Part shown: in pieces, positions 1 through 11,891 of the stretch
Layout: each line of letters starts with the position of its first letter
How positions within the stretch are numbered: the stretch's first letter is position 1
Source: Druceiella hillmani
Lineage: Eukaryota > Arthropoda > Insecta > Lepidoptera > Hepialidae
NCBI GenBank assembly: GCA_039881145.1
Contig: JAYKKI010000076.1
Location: forward strand, 10,409,001 to 10,473,000
DNA length: 64,000 bases
Direction of reading: 5' to 3'
The notes under the pieces: model-generated
Database searches by the model: none
What the model was told of the DNA's origin: nothing
What the model saw: only the letters and a program-made list of their open reading frames with translations
Position numbers and translations under genes: made by a program

Positions 1-841
1 AAGTATTCTGTCACGAATTTCTATTATTCTATAGATTATGAAACTGATCCTGTGGTTTCAACAGGGATTATGTCTGTTGCCTGGTAATATAGTTCTGCTC
101 TAAAATGGATTCATCTCATTCAAAGGACATGGGTTGCTCACAGGGAGATGTTACCAGGACAGTACTATTTATATAAAGAAAATCAACGAAATAGTGTATA
201 AATCACATTTGTCGAAAATTTCTTTAAAAACATGAATTTTGTAGCACAGAATATGGCAAGAGTAAATTATTATTATTTTTACTATGGTTACTGCGAAATG
301 TTACAAGACAATCGAACAGTTTCAAACAATGACGACGTACATAACAATGACGTTTCAAATCTTGACATTAATTTGTTCAGAATGAGTTTCTTTTACCAAG
401 AATTTTTCAACACTTGAAGTAACTAATTGAAGGAGTCTATACTCATAAATTATAAAGAAAACAGAAAAATATTGATTTGATTTGATGGAAATTGCTATAC
501 GTGAAATTTAATATACGTTCAAAATTGCAACTGGCTCTTGTATGTTATGGAGCCGTACGATGTACTCCAATCTACTAGGATGGAATTCCAAACCTTTTGT
601 TGAACCTTAACACAATGTTTTTGAACATAAACTCATACAATATCATGGTAAGTGTAGTTTTTAAATTGAAAATGTAATTTTATTGAGTGCTTTGCATTTC
701 CGAGAGATAATGAATAAACTCTCTGCTGCTCGAAGTATTATAATTTTACAGATTAAATGAGTTTTTTCAATGCCTTTCACAGAAAAGTATTTACTACATT
801 TTCTTATTTAAAAATATAATATATTTTGAAACTATACTGAC

Positions 842-857
842 CTGCAAAGTTTGCCAT
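842..857 (-). CDS. First coding exon of secreted peptide gene, copy A0 (partial)
   Basis: On the minus strand this 16-nt exon reads ATGGCAAACTTTGCAG and is followed by the donor GTCAGT. It is identical to exon 1 of the two complete + strand copies and encodes MANFA plus the first base of codon 6. Exon 2 would lie left of position 1, outside the window, so I cannot say whether this copy is intact. The promoter, 5' leader and start context are preserved. It is transcribed away from copy A, so the two genes are head-to-head about 13.5 kb apart. Confidence 0.75.
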
Positions 858-928
858 TGTAGTTGATTAAACTGAAGAATGCTGTAGAAACTTCTGTGAA
901 GACTGTGACGAGTTTCACCCTTTTTATA
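858..928 (-). promoter_or_regulatory. TATA box and 5' leader of copy A0
   Basis: The reverse complement of 920-928 is TATAAAAAG. It lies about 60 nt upstream of the start codon, with an initiator-like TTCACAG about 30 nt downstream of the TATA box. The arrangement matches the promoters of copies A and B. Confidence 0.7.
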
Positions 929-2709
929 TTATTCATTATACCTAAAGAAATATGGAGTACAAAGTTACACTAAATAGAAACAAGCTGTTTTCGGTCCATA
1001 TCGAATCACTGATTGATTGTTCTGCGCGTATCGGATGGCTAATGAAATATTTATTAATTTATTTGAAGTGAGCTGATTGCTTTTTTATAATTTATTGTTG
1101 CTTAGTGTTCACTGACAACAAGTTGGTAGAATTTATTGCTGAATATTTTCAATTTCCACTATTATAAATATACCATTTAAATGAAATTATAGTTTATACC
1201 AAGAAAAACATGCTATTCACATTTTGAAGGAGACAGTAAAGTTTTGAAAGTTTTTAGTTATTTTACAGTACACATATGGAATTGTTTAATAGAAGAGAGC
1301 GGCGAAGAGAAAGAATGGATTATTAATTAGTTTTGAAGAGATGGAAAAGTTAATAGTATAATTCATCACCAATTTATCAAATTACCATGATTTGACTCTT
1401 CGACTAACCTTGAAACTTCGGAAGAAGTGCAAAGAGGCATATTAAAAGAACATCACATTCATCTATAAAAATTTTCCCATGAAGGACCTCATATTTTATA
1501 CATCTGGTACACATAGGTGGTGTAAATGGCATAAAAGCAAAGTGCATGCAAATTTCTTACTCAAGATTAATCGTTATTTAACGAATAAGTTTAAATTAAA
1601 GTACAATCAATATATGAGAATTTAGAAAAATTATTAAGTACATGTGACTGAGTAAAAACTTAAAATAAGAGGGAAATACTTTCACTCGGACAAAAACAAT
1701 AATTGAATTTTCTACATATTTGAGCAATATGTATATTTATTTATATACATTATTTTATTACATATTATGTACATTTTATATACATTTCTTTACCAGCGTT
1801 CACTCTCTGTTTAAGGAAAGCGATTGTTTCTTAATATTCATTATTGAAAAAATTATACAATTTATAAATGAAATGAAAATAAATATTGTTTTTCGATTTG
1901 GAGCTAATTTTATGAAAATAGTCCATAGGTGTAACTTTCTTATAAGATTTATTAACTAGATAAAATTGTCATATCTAAACAAAACGAGTTTCTACATGGA
2001 CAATGCTTGATGACATAATTAATTGAATATATATCTTTAATTAAAACGTATTATTTTCCGACTTTCTTTCAAGATTTCCGCAACCCCCAATCAAAGCGTG
2101 GAAAATATGAGAATGAAGTAAGCCGCTTAATAGCCGAAACAGTGACCATGAAATAATATTATAACAAGATTGAAGTATGTCAAATATAAATTATTTTACA
2201 GCATAAGAAACACACGACCCCGTGAAAATTTGCAAAGAAAATAAAAAAGTGTAATAAAAATGTACCCATCATTAATATTATTGAATATTTTCCTAACTTG
2301 GGAACTATCAAATCCATTTTGATCAAGCAATATGTTAGACGTGTTCAGTGAGAACGGTTACATGAATGATACATCGCACAAAAATCGGCTAAGACTTCTC
2401 GAATTATTGGCTAAAGAGATTTTGTGGTTGGTAATAATTGGAAATTTCTGATAATATAATTTTATTTCGCCATTTATTTGAATCTGTGATATGCAATGTA
2501 CGATAATTACAGTATTAGAGTGAACAAATTGGATGCCACTTTATTGACCAGAACGTCGATAAAACAATTGTGTTTTTTATTTAAAGAGTGAACTATCTTA
2601 ATAGCAAGAAACATAATTTCATAAAAATGAAACCAAGGTAAAGATTTCCGTAGCTTGGAAAATTTAGATTTAAAATCAATTTGATTATGTAAAAATGTTT
2701 TCACTAATT

Positions 2710-2878
2710 TCAATATTCAAATATTTACTATTTATTTGTTAATTTTGTAGAAATTCATTGTCCACAATTAAATGAAACTACGTGATATAGTATTATTTCT
2801 ACTTTGTTTAATTTTTTTACCACGACCTAGGTTTCGTTGTATTACATCTTCAGGGGGGGCTATTAACAAAAATTAATT
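2710..2878 (-). repeat. Half copy of LINE-tail/foldback element (in A0)
   Basis: This is the inverted counterpart of 12350-12510. On the minus strand it carries CCTGAAGATG, ACGAAACCTAGGTCGTGG and the ATGAAACTACGTGAT end in inverted order, that is, one arm of the palindromic element seen whole at 31563-31852. The stem-loop after CTGAAGA is shortened here. Confidence 0.75.
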
Positions 2879-3338
2879 GTGTTTAATATTCAATTTAGGA
2901 TCTAAAATAATACGCTTTAATTAAACATATATATTCAATTAATTATGTCATGCTCCATATAGCAACTTGTTTTATTTAGATTTTACCTTGATAATAAAAA
3001 TAGCTTAAGGTTTAAGAGACGTTGAAGGGATAATATTCAACCCACGAATTTATAGTGGATTAATAAGTAAGCAAGAAGTGACGAGCACTTGTTTAACAAA
3101 ATTATAAAAATATAATTCAATCAATAATGTAATTTTGTAACGTCGGGGAAACAAATTAAAATTGACCGAACGAATATTATTACAAAATATCATTACTCCA
3201 ATATTAATTGACATTTGTCCACCACACAAATTTATAATTCAAAGGTAATCTGAAAATAAGTTAACTAGGAGGCAAAAAACGAAATTAAAAAATCTGGGTA
3301 TATTTCTTTATTATTGCTTGCTTCCTAATTGCTGAGCG

Positions 3339-3364
3339 TTTTCTTAGCGTTAACGCTAAGAAAA
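3339..3364. repeat. 26-bp perfect palindrome (A0 copy)
   Basis: Perfect dyad centred on GTTAAC with core CTTAGCGTTAACGCTAAG. The same 26 bp occur at 11866-11891 and 25137-25162. It could be a protein-binding dyad or a remnant of transposon ends; nothing in the sequence decides this. Confidence 0.85.
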
Positions 3365-3709
3365 AATGCAGTTTGTTGTGCCCGTTAAGTAAAGTAACCC
3401 AGTTATTATTTTCATACATAGTGACTCCAGTTTTAATTGTAGGTATTGGTCAAAATTGCTTTTTCTCGCGTGTAATTAAATTTATACTGGTACATTTAAA
3501 TTTACATGTGACACTTTTGCAAAGAAATCCATTTATTTCATTTTTTTAAAGAAATCTACTGTTGTTATTTTTCATTTTAAAATTAAACAAAAATAAGTGG
3601 AACCACTATGTGTGATCACTTCAGGAATTTTTTCTATTTAGATTGTTTGATAATTGTTCAGGTATTTTCTTCAAAATTTAATATACAAGCTATCCGGCCC
3701 AGCTTCATA

Positions 3710-4030
3710 TAAATACACGTTAGTGTATTAGACATCGACAGTGTTTGAACTACTATTTTATATACTACGTTGTGCCTGTCCCATCTTCCCGTACGAAAGA
3801 CAACAACCGGCTAGGTGAAAATCAATGAACGACTCTAATATTAGGACGATGTAATCGATCAAGGAATGTTGTTAACATCGGTAACGTTAATGTTTGGTCT
3901 TGTGCTTTGTTAATGGTAATAGAAAAGCACAATTTTAAATAATTCTGAAGTGAATTGGAACGGTACGTCGGTTAAATCTCACGAACTGGCGTATTCTCCG
4001 CTCCGGCACGTTTATTACGCCCACTCAAAA
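3710..4030 (-). pseudogene. Helitron/Pif1-type helicase fragment (A0)
   Basis: Inverted counterpart of 11095-11420. The minus-strand translation contains the motif-like string SITINKA around the AAAGCACAAGA segment, as in the C-terminal part of Pif1-family helicases of Helitrons. It is broken and short. Confidence 0.45.
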
Positions 4031-4319
4031 CACTCTTCTTAAATTTAAACAATATTATAAGTAAACGCATAAAACGAAGAGCATACTAAATTTAACAAGG
4101 AATTAACATTTCCTACCTAAATAACTCCGTACCCTCATCACTATTATTTTAAAACTTGTTTTTCTATGATGCAAATTAATTTTAGTAGATCAACTTACAC
4201 TATCAGAAGCTTTTCTGAAGAATTATTTGAGGCAAATAATTATATTGCGAGCATGCATCTTTAATTACTACAGTGCTAATTCTGGCCAATACTTCTATAC
4301 GGATGCGAGAATGCTTTAA

Positions 4320-4320
<1 letters not shown>

Positions 4321-4391
<71 letters not shown>

Positions 4392-4393
4392 AT
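4321..4393. repeat. (TA)n/(CA)n microsatellite at unit A start
   Basis: Alternating TA interrupted by CACACA and ending in TATGTGTGTGTATG. An equivalent tract starts units B and C. Confidence 0.95.
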
Positions 4394-4479
4394 GAAAAAC
4401 AAGTTATATTATCTATATTATTTATATTATCTGAATTTTAAATATTTTTTTTCTTTTATTTTTTGTTGAAAATTTTATT

Positions 4480-4660
4480 TTGTAAGATATGGGTACTTAC
4501 ATGTTGCTGCCGTTTGAGAAAACTATACCTACTCGACAGGGTTGACGTCCGCTAGCAACCATATTGCGCTTTTCTTGACCTTATCTATGCTTTACCGAGA
4601 GACGTTTTCAGTACGTTTCGCCTAGCTATCATCATATATGAAAGTGAGTGATTGAGCCTT
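4480..4660. other. Conserved GC-richer block in units A, B and C
   Basis: The segment around GGGTTGACGTCCGCTAGCAA and TTTACCGAGAGACG recurs at about 17800-17950 and 34395-34550 with few changes, although flanking AT-rich DNA differs more. A TATATAAAAG string follows it in unit B (about 17940) and a similar one in C. I find no open frame downstream, so a promoter role is only a possibility. Confidence 0.4.
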
Positions 4661-5063
4661 GATAACGCTCTATGATATTTTAGTATCCTGTCCATAGTCA
4701 AGTATCCTTAGATAGAAATAACAATATAGAATCCACATTAAGATCGGATGCAATCAAAGCTAAAGCTTTTCAGATATCTTAATATGAAACTAAAACTCAC
4801 AGTTGAATTTCTTTAATGTTTATGGTTGAAACTTTTATGAAATATTTTAAATACAGCATGAAATATAGAGTGAAAACTCGGCACTGGCTTAGTGTCATTT
4901 TTGGCAAAAATTATAACTTAAAATTAATAGAAACATATACATGTGTGTACTCTGTAATTAAACTTACTTGTCAACTTTTCCGTCATAGTTGAATTGAACG
5001 CTTAGTAAACTTTTTTCTAAAGAAAGTTCCAAAAAAAAATTCTCGAGTTTGCACCTTTTTGTA

Positions 5064-5300
5064 TTATTGGACGTAATTACAATTAAATGAAACTACGTGA
5101 TGTAGTATTGTTTCTACTTTCTTTAATTTCTTTACCACGACCTAGGTTTCGCTGTATTACGACATCTTCAAGTTGGCTATTAGCAAAGATAGATCTTAAG
5201 TAGCCCACCGGAAGATCTTGAAATACAACAAAACCTAGGTCGTGGTAGTAAAATTAAAGAAAGTAGAAATAATACTACATCACGTAGTTTCATTTAAGTG
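5064..5300. mobile_element. Palindromic foldback element, unit A copy
   Basis: Two inverted arms of about 105 bp. Each carries the ATGAAACTACGTGA end, TTTCTACTTTCTTTAAT, and CCACGACCTAGGTTT or its complement, around a short centre with AGATAGATCTTA. The unit B ortholog is at 18320-18550 and the C ortholog at 34972-35233. The right end is shorter than in C and the flanking duplication is not intact. Confidence 0.85.
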
Positions 5301-6112
5301 TGAATAAAGAGGCTTTTGGAATTTTTTTCGAAATATCCACTACTATTTAATTAAAAATTGACACTTTACATGTCGTAACTTTTAAATAATCTTCAATTGA
5401 TGTGTTAAATTTTCAGTGGTGAGAGTAATGTGATACAATCACAGAGATTATCTGAACGCAAAAATTTGCAAAGATTTAGAATTTACAGGGAAATAGGAAA
5501 AAGTGAATGGTTGAGGAATTTTTATCAAACTACTTTTTAATGCAGGAATGGGCGGCGTATTCCGGATATCAGCGTCCAACTTTTCATACTTTTATAACAT
5601 GAAAAGTGAAGGAATATTCATCGAAAGAGGTATCATGTCTGGATATAAGAAAAGTAAGGACATTATCACAGGACCATTGAGTAAATTATTGATTTTACGA
5701 TTTTTCTTAGTATTAAATAGTAGTAATATTTTTCACATTTAGCCTTTGGTTTGGGCACGACATATAAAAGTTTTCGAAAAAATGGTTCGATTGAAAATAA
5801 AGGAAGATTATTAAATAAGTTTCCAGCAACTAAATTGCAAAAAAAATATTACCTCAACTGATTTTAACTCTATTTTTAAAAAACTTAATTTCAACCCAGT
5901 GGTTTCTATTTAAATTTAAAATTTTATAAATTTATGAAAACTCTCCTATTTCGTCCGAAATGGGCACATAATATCATTATTTTTATTTCTGAAAAATTTT
6001 ATTTGGAAAATATTTTATTTAAAAATTTATTTATAATTTAACAATTTTATTTTATTTTACTTAAAAGTTATATTGAATTTTATTTGTCTTTTTTGGTTTT
6101 AGCTACTTAATT

Positions 6113-6177
6113 TTATATTTATCAAAGGATTTTTTAAAATTTACTCTTAATTTTAAAAAATCCTTTGATAAATATAA
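6113..6177. repeat. 29-bp perfect inverted repeat (hairpin)
   Basis: Arms 6113-6141 and 6149-6177 are perfect reverse complements around a 7-nt loop (TACTCTT). Unit B (about 19358-19395) keeps the left arm but lacks the right one. Confidence 0.9.
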
Positions 6178-7127
6178 CTACTTTCATTATTCTAAATTTG
6201 GTTTCATTCAGAAAATATTTGCCCTCTAGCGTTAAACCCTTAAATTAGTTTATTTAAACCCTAGAGATTTATAAAAGTTTTACTGTAGCTGAATAAATAA
6301 AAAAAATGACTTCCTTATTTGCAGTGATCTGGACGTAGTATCTTGGCGATTTGGAAACAAAATATCCAATATTTACTTCTATGCTTAACAATGTAAGATA
6401 ACATTTGAAGTTGGATCTTTAGAAATACTCGTTTATTCACATCACTATGAATAATGTGTAGGTACGCCTGCATTTCACATAAAAGGAAGATAAATAAGTA
6501 ACTGGGACCTGTTACATGGATGAGTTTTCCCGCAATAAATAACGATAAAAAAAATTGTTTACACAATAGTGAAAGAGATGACTACATTTTATTTGAATTT
6601 CGTCACTTTTAACTAAGGTGATTTTTTTGTATACTCAACTTCGACGCGGAAGGTGCTTGGAGTTTAATGATGACAACTTTACTCGTATTGTGGATGCGCA
6701 TATTTATTATTGTCTAGATGGGTGAGTTTTTACATTGACCGTTTCAAGATTAATTTTTCTGTAAAAAAATTGATTTCAAAATTTTACTTGAAATGTAAAG
6801 GTCTATAAAAAAACCAATGTATTATTTAGTATTCTAGTTATGACCTAAAATTACTTGTGTTTTTCACCAAGGTGAATCAACGCAATGACGAATTACAATT
6901 ATTTTGGCAAATTTCTAATTAGTTGTAAATGTTGTTTCCTTCTTATTCGTAAAATTATTTTATCCGATTTTCTTTTGTAGAAAGGAAACGTAATATTTCT
7001 TGTAAAAAAGTGTATTTGGCTTTGATATATAATTATGAATTACAAATATGTACATTTATCATGGACAGTTGAAGAAATCCTAATTTCAAAAATTCAGTAA
7101 TCTCTAAAACCTATTAACTTTGTTGAT

Positions 7128-7228
7128 CTGTTTTTTAATCTTATTAACAGATCACTAACAAAAAAGTTACTTTTAATAATCTGTTTTTTAATCTTATTAA
7201 CAGATAACTAACAACAAAGTTACTTTTA
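7128..7228 (+). repeat. Two-copy tandem repeat, about 52 bp
   Basis: The segment containing CTGTTTTTTAATCTTATTAA occurs twice in a row here. Unit B has only one copy (about 20363-20415), so this is a recent duplication or contraction after the units separated. Confidence 0.85.
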
Positions 7229-7277
7229 TATAGTAGACGAATAAAAATTATTTATTTATATTTTTATTACATTTTTA

Positions 7278-7329
7278 GAAGCATTGCTATTTTCAGGTAT
7301 ATTTCCATAACTGAAAAATAACAATGCTT
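7278..7329. repeat. Short imperfect inverted repeat
   Basis: AAGCATTGCTATTTTCAG is followed after about 15 nt by CTGAAAAATAACAATGCTT. It is also present in unit B at 20464-20513. It could be a tiny miniature element; no flanking duplication was recognised. Confidence 0.7.
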
Positions 7330-8461
7330 TTCACAGTATATATATATGAAAGAGTTTACGGCATTATGCGATTTATAGATAGTGCTAATTTAATATTTTC
7401 GGCTCGACATATTTTCTCTTTGTAAAATTAAAATTACCATTTTAATTTAAAATTTACATTCAGTTATTTAAAATAAAGGAAAAAAAATTGAAACTTACTC
7501 CCCTCCCGTCTGCGTCCCTCACGTCTTGAGTCCCTCACGTCTGCTTTCGTCTGCCAACTTGAAATTTGACAATGTAAAGAAAAAAATAATGGAAACTAAA
7601 AACAAAACAAGTTATTATAAAATTGAAGAAAATTCTCTTATTGTATCATTAGCCATACACCAAAATATCATAAATCACGCAATCAGCAAATATATTAGCT
7701 ACACCCTGTCTCGACAAGAAGGACCAAAGTACATAAGAAATGTAACAAGTAAACAAAATAAATTACCTATTGCTCGAGATTGGTTAAAATAACAAATAAT
7801 TTAAATAATGTTACCTTTATAACTAGACATGATGTTTGAATCAATATATTTTAAATTTTTTCAAGGAAAAAATTTCAAAGCCCCTATCCATTATTCAAGT
7901 TACGCAACACGTGCAGTATGGCCAAACGTCCCCGTGTTAATAACGGTGAATTGTCAATAACACTAACATTAATATATACTCCTGTTGTCAAGTTCTCGCA
8001 TGAAATACAAACGACAACCAATTTCTGGTCACTGCTATATTTAATGTGGTAATATATATTAATATTGTCACGTTTCACCAAATTTGCTATGAAAAAGTTT
8101 ATAAAAAATAAATTATTTATTAAAAAAATTAGCTTTGCGTTAAGAGTCATTCTCGAGATTTTATAACGAATTTTGTCAAAGCCAGAGCAAAACTGTTTGA
8201 CAATATTTTACAATATTAATCCTTATATAAATGGCGCAGAATTATCGTGATACAGTTATCTTAATGTTACAGTTATTATTTCTCTTAATGTTACAATTAA
8301 TTGTAACAAATCTTCGATCTGTCGTAAATACTACAGTTACTTATTAAATTGCACTGATTGAAATTAGTGCTAATGTTACATTAGGAATATACAAAGATGG
8401 CCATGGCAGCGACTGATGTTAATGGTGCTAGCGGAACTCATCTTTTTGTTGTAATTTTGAC

Positions 8462-8541
8462 AATACTATTGACTTATTGGACTTAATAGACGATACTATT
8501 GACTTAATAGACTTAATAAACAGTACTATTGACTTAGTAGA
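8462..8541 (+). repeat. Minisatellite of ACTATTGACTTA units (unit A)
   Basis: About 2.5 copies of a unit of about 32 bp with core ACTATTGACTTAATAGACTT. Unit B has the same at 21631-21710. Confidence 0.85.
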
Positions 8542-8671
8542 GTGCAGGCTGCACAGCGTTGTAAGCACTCTACAAGTAAGCAGTAAAATGGCGCCCGGAT
8601 CCAGTAGGATTTAAGTGTGACATTACAAGGTTAAAAAATATTTTATGTGTTGCGGAGGGATCGGCAGTATG

Positions 8672-8729
<58 letters not shown>

Positions 8730-8764
8730 ATATATATGTATATATATATATATATATATACATA

Positions 8765-8808
<44 letters not shown>
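8672..8808. repeat. (TA)n microsatellite
   Basis: Long alternating TA with occasional GTA/ACA interruptions. Open frames translating as YIYIYI across it are artefacts. Confidence 0.97.
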
Positions 8809-8811
<3 letters not shown>

Positions 8812-9264
8812 ACCAGTTAATTTCAATAACTCTATTAACGTGTAACAATTGTAAATATGTCATTTTTATGAAACTATTTTTGAGTCATCCAATCATGCTG
8901 TTATATTGAATATTTTTTTAAAGCATTTAGTACGTTACCGATTTTAAAATGAAACTACTTAAGTTATAAATTTGTTCAGTCTGATTTTATTACATTGATC
9001 CCATTCAAGGGAATGTTGCGAGAGCTGAGTTTTGGGCACGCGTAAATAGCGAAATGCCTGGCGTTTAATCGGATTATTTTTTAACTATTACTAATTTGGG
9101 TTGATGGCTGATAGTTAAAAAGATGCATACTTTCTTGACTTGAATAGTGTATCACAAGCAACGTATCATTTTTACATTCACAATGGCGACCAGACCATAG
9201 TAATTCCATCATTATGGAATCCGAAGTACATTGACTTGAGTCAATTCTTGTAACTTACTTTCTC

Positions 9265-9560
9265 AATTAAAAACCAGAAAATCGTTAGATCGCAAGGTTT
9301 AGACAGGCTATATCACTGTAAAATTATGAGCGCGGTGTTGGAATCAGTAGAAGCAGCAAAGTATTTGCTTGAAACCCAAAATACTAGTTTAAAACCAGCA
9401 AATCCTCAAGTTCACGGTTTAGAGAGGCAGTGCCGCCATAGAATCAGCACATGAATTGTTGGCGCACAGAGTTCAATGACTTTATGTCTGTGTTCTAAAT
9501 CCACATTTAAAACCAGCAAATCAAATCGATTTTCAAGTATTAAAGTTTAGGTTGACAATA
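9265..9560 (+). repeat. Degenerate tandem repeat, unit about 130-140 bp (unit A)
   Basis: Three degenerate units, each marked by TTTAAAACCAGCAAATC or a close variant followed by a GGTTTAGA-type segment. Unit B has four (22395-22820), so copy number changed after duplication. Confidence 0.8.
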
Positions 9561-10589
9561 ACTCTGAAACGTCTGAAGTTATGGATCAGAATTTGAAATT
9601 ATTATAAATTTGCCATAAAGACTGATTATTTTTATAAAATTTCATGAGAAATGGTCGTGTAGAAGTAGCTGAATAATAAGTCGCCAAAATGTGAATCAAA
9701 AACTACATACGAAAAATCAAGCCAAATAAAACCATTTTTAAAAATACTATGAACGTATTTGCAATAAAAGAAATTCACCTTTTTTACGAAATATGCAGCA
9801 ATCAATTGAGCAAAACTACATATAAAACAAACAAAAATAATTAAATTCAAACAAGGTTAATTACTGTGTAATAAGAGATTACGTAATTATTGTGCAATGA
9901 GATACAAACAAGTTTTTGAGGGAAATTCAAGCAAAGCATTATTTTTAATATTAAATTCGCTACAAAAAATTATTTTAAAGTTTTTAAATATTTTTTTGTT
10001 TTGCTTTTACGGCAACATCAAATTATTTAAAGTCAGATGTTAGTTTAATATCTCTCTTTACTTTACGTCTTCAAAAGTTTAGTTGTTTTCCAAACTATGA
10101 AAAAAGAAATAATTTAAAATTTAGGTTCTATATTTTCCATTTAATTATTAAGAAAAGTTAGTAAAAGTTCAGAGTTTAATACTCACTCAAATAATTAGTA
10201 AATCCGCAAAGTAGGTCAAAGAATGGTAAAAAGTAAAATTGGTATAAATTATTTAAATAGTGTCTATAGAGCATTATTATTCTAAATCTTATTTTTAAAT
10301 CAAGTTTTTTGCTATATAAATGATTAGATCTTATTTGAATAGAGACTAAAATATTTAACATGATTTATAATTAAATGTAGTAATATTATGCATAAGCTCT
10401 CCGGAGTATTTATTAAGTTTCTGGTCACAACTATTATGGCAAATGTAACCACGAAAATACTCGGTTGTATGGAAGGTATAAATTGTAAAATGCAAACGAA
10501 AAAAAAGGAAAAGAACGAAAAATTCCACTAACAATAGAAAATGTCGTAATTTCTGTCTATTCTCAGATATTACGCTAAAATGATTTCCT

Positions 10590-10860
10590 TTTAAGACCGG
10601 CTTTCTTTCTCCCAATATTTTTTCCCATCACTATTAGTTTCAAGAGCTTTTATATGTTATGCCTGAGCACAGGTCCCAAATATGTTGTTTGATTGTTTGC
10701 AAAAGTTTGAGTTTCTGACTAACCCGTCGCAGAACTGCCTCATTGGTGACTGTTTGAGTCCAAGATGTAGACATCATGCGTCTGGAGGCCCCGATCTTGA
10801 ATGTACGCTTCATGAAATCTCCCTTAATAGATCAGGTCTCGCATCCGTATAGAAGTATTG
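10590..10860 (-). pseudogene. LINE reverse-transcriptase C-terminal relic (unit A)
   Basis: The minus-strand translation gives MMSTSWTQTVTNEAVLRR followed by LLQTIKQHIWDL, close to the conserved region after the catalytic domain of RTE/L1-like insect LINE polymerases (pattern: Trp, VTNEEVLRR, then a lysine-rich stretch). It is a fragment with no catalytic YADD. A second copy is in unit B (23870-24145). The inverted-duplication breakpoint lies in this relic. Confidence 0.6.
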
Positions 10861-11094
10861 GCCAGAATTAGCACTGTAGTAATTAAAGATGCATGCTCGC
10901 AATATAATTATTTGCCTCAAATAATTCTTCAGAAAAGATTCTGATATTGTAAGTTGATCAACTAAAATTAATTTGCATCATAGAAAAACAAGTTTTAAAA
11001 TAATAGTACGGAGTTATTTAGGTAAAAAATGTTAATTCCTTGTTAAATTTAGTATGCTCTTCGTTTTATGCGTTTATTTCTAATGTTGTTTAAA

Positions 11095-11420
11095 TTTAAG
11101 AAGATTATTTTGAGTGGGCGTAGTAAACGTGCCGGAGCGCAGAATACGCCAGTTCGTGAGATTTAACCGACTTACCGTTCCAATTCACTTCAGAATTATT
11201 TAAAACTATGCTTTTCTATTACCATTAACAAAGCACAAGACCAAACATTAACGTTACCGATGTTAATAACATTCCTTGATCGACTACATCTTCCTAATAT
11301 TAGAGTCGTTCATTGATTTTCACCTAGCCAGTTGTTGTCTTTCGTATGGGAAGATGGGACAGGCACAACGTAGTATATAAAAAAATAGTTCAAACACTGT
11401 CGATGTCTAATACACTAACG
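11095..11420 (+). pseudogene. Helitron/Pif1-type helicase fragment (unit A)
   Basis: The + strand translation contains LCFSITINKAQDQTLTLPM-like residues, matching the conserved region just before the last helicase motif of Pif1/Helitron helicases (typically FxMTINKxQGQTL). A later frame contains a serine-rich segment in the position of the final motif. It is interrupted by stops and frame changes. The longer version is in unit B. Confidence 0.5.
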
Positions 11421-11865
11421 TGTATTTATATGAAGCTGGGTCGGATAGTTTGTATTTTAAATTTTGAAGAAAATACCTGAACAATTATCAAACAATCTAT
11501 TGATACCTGAACAATTATCAAACAATCTATTGATAAAATAACATTTATTTAAAAATTCCTGAAGTGATCACACACAGTGGTTCAACTTATTTTTGTTTAA
11601 TTTTCAAATGAAAAATAACAGTAGATTTCTTTAAAAAAATGAAATAAATGGATTTCTTTGCAAGTGTCACATGTAAATTTAAATGTACCAGTATAAATTT
11701 AATTACACGCGAGAAAAAGCAATTTTGAAATTAAGTTTTAACAGAAATTTGTAAAGCAATGAGGCTTATCTTAAAATACCAATACCTACAATTAAAACTG
11801 GAGTCACTATGTATGAAAATAATAACTGGGTTACTTTACCTAACGGGCACAACAAACTTTGCATT

Positions 11866-11891
11866 TTTTCTTAGCGTTAACGCTAAGAAAA
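11866..11891. repeat. 26-bp perfect palindrome (unit A copy)
   Basis: Same dyad as 3339-3364, centred on GTTAAC. Unit D, at about 58545-58570, has lost the dyad while keeping the flanks, so it is not needed for the repeat to persist. Confidence 0.85.

Larger units (their letters stand above)
1..4310 (-). repeat. Left arm of large inverted duplication (unit A0)
   Basis: This stretch reads as the reverse complement of 10837-15235, with only scattered substitutions and small indels. It also matches 24105-29065 of unit B, less closely. It holds the first exon and promoter of a third peptide-gene copy (minus strand), part of the intron, a half copy of the LINE-tail element, the 26-bp palindrome and the Helitron-helicase relic. 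The arm runs off the left edge of the window, so the true duplication is longer. Its right end falls inside a LINE reverse-transcriptase relic, next to the motif GGATGCGAGA. Confidence 0.93.

Noticed and set aside
232..417. A 61-codon frame repeated in three copies (also 28653-28868 on the minus strand and near 14820-15005), antisense inside the peptide-gene intron
   Set aside because: Comparing A0 with B, most differences change the amino acid, and unit A has a premature stop. It is not behaving as a coding sequence.
7526..7792. An 88-codon frame with an ortholog at 20725-20976
   Set aside because: Differences between the copies are mostly amino-acid changing and the start is not shared. 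It is probably chance or a decayed transposon fragment.
8623..8909. Frames translating as YIYIYI repeats (also at 21812, 30387, 34034, 38881 and 51346)
   Set aside because: They are translations of (TA)n microsatellites.
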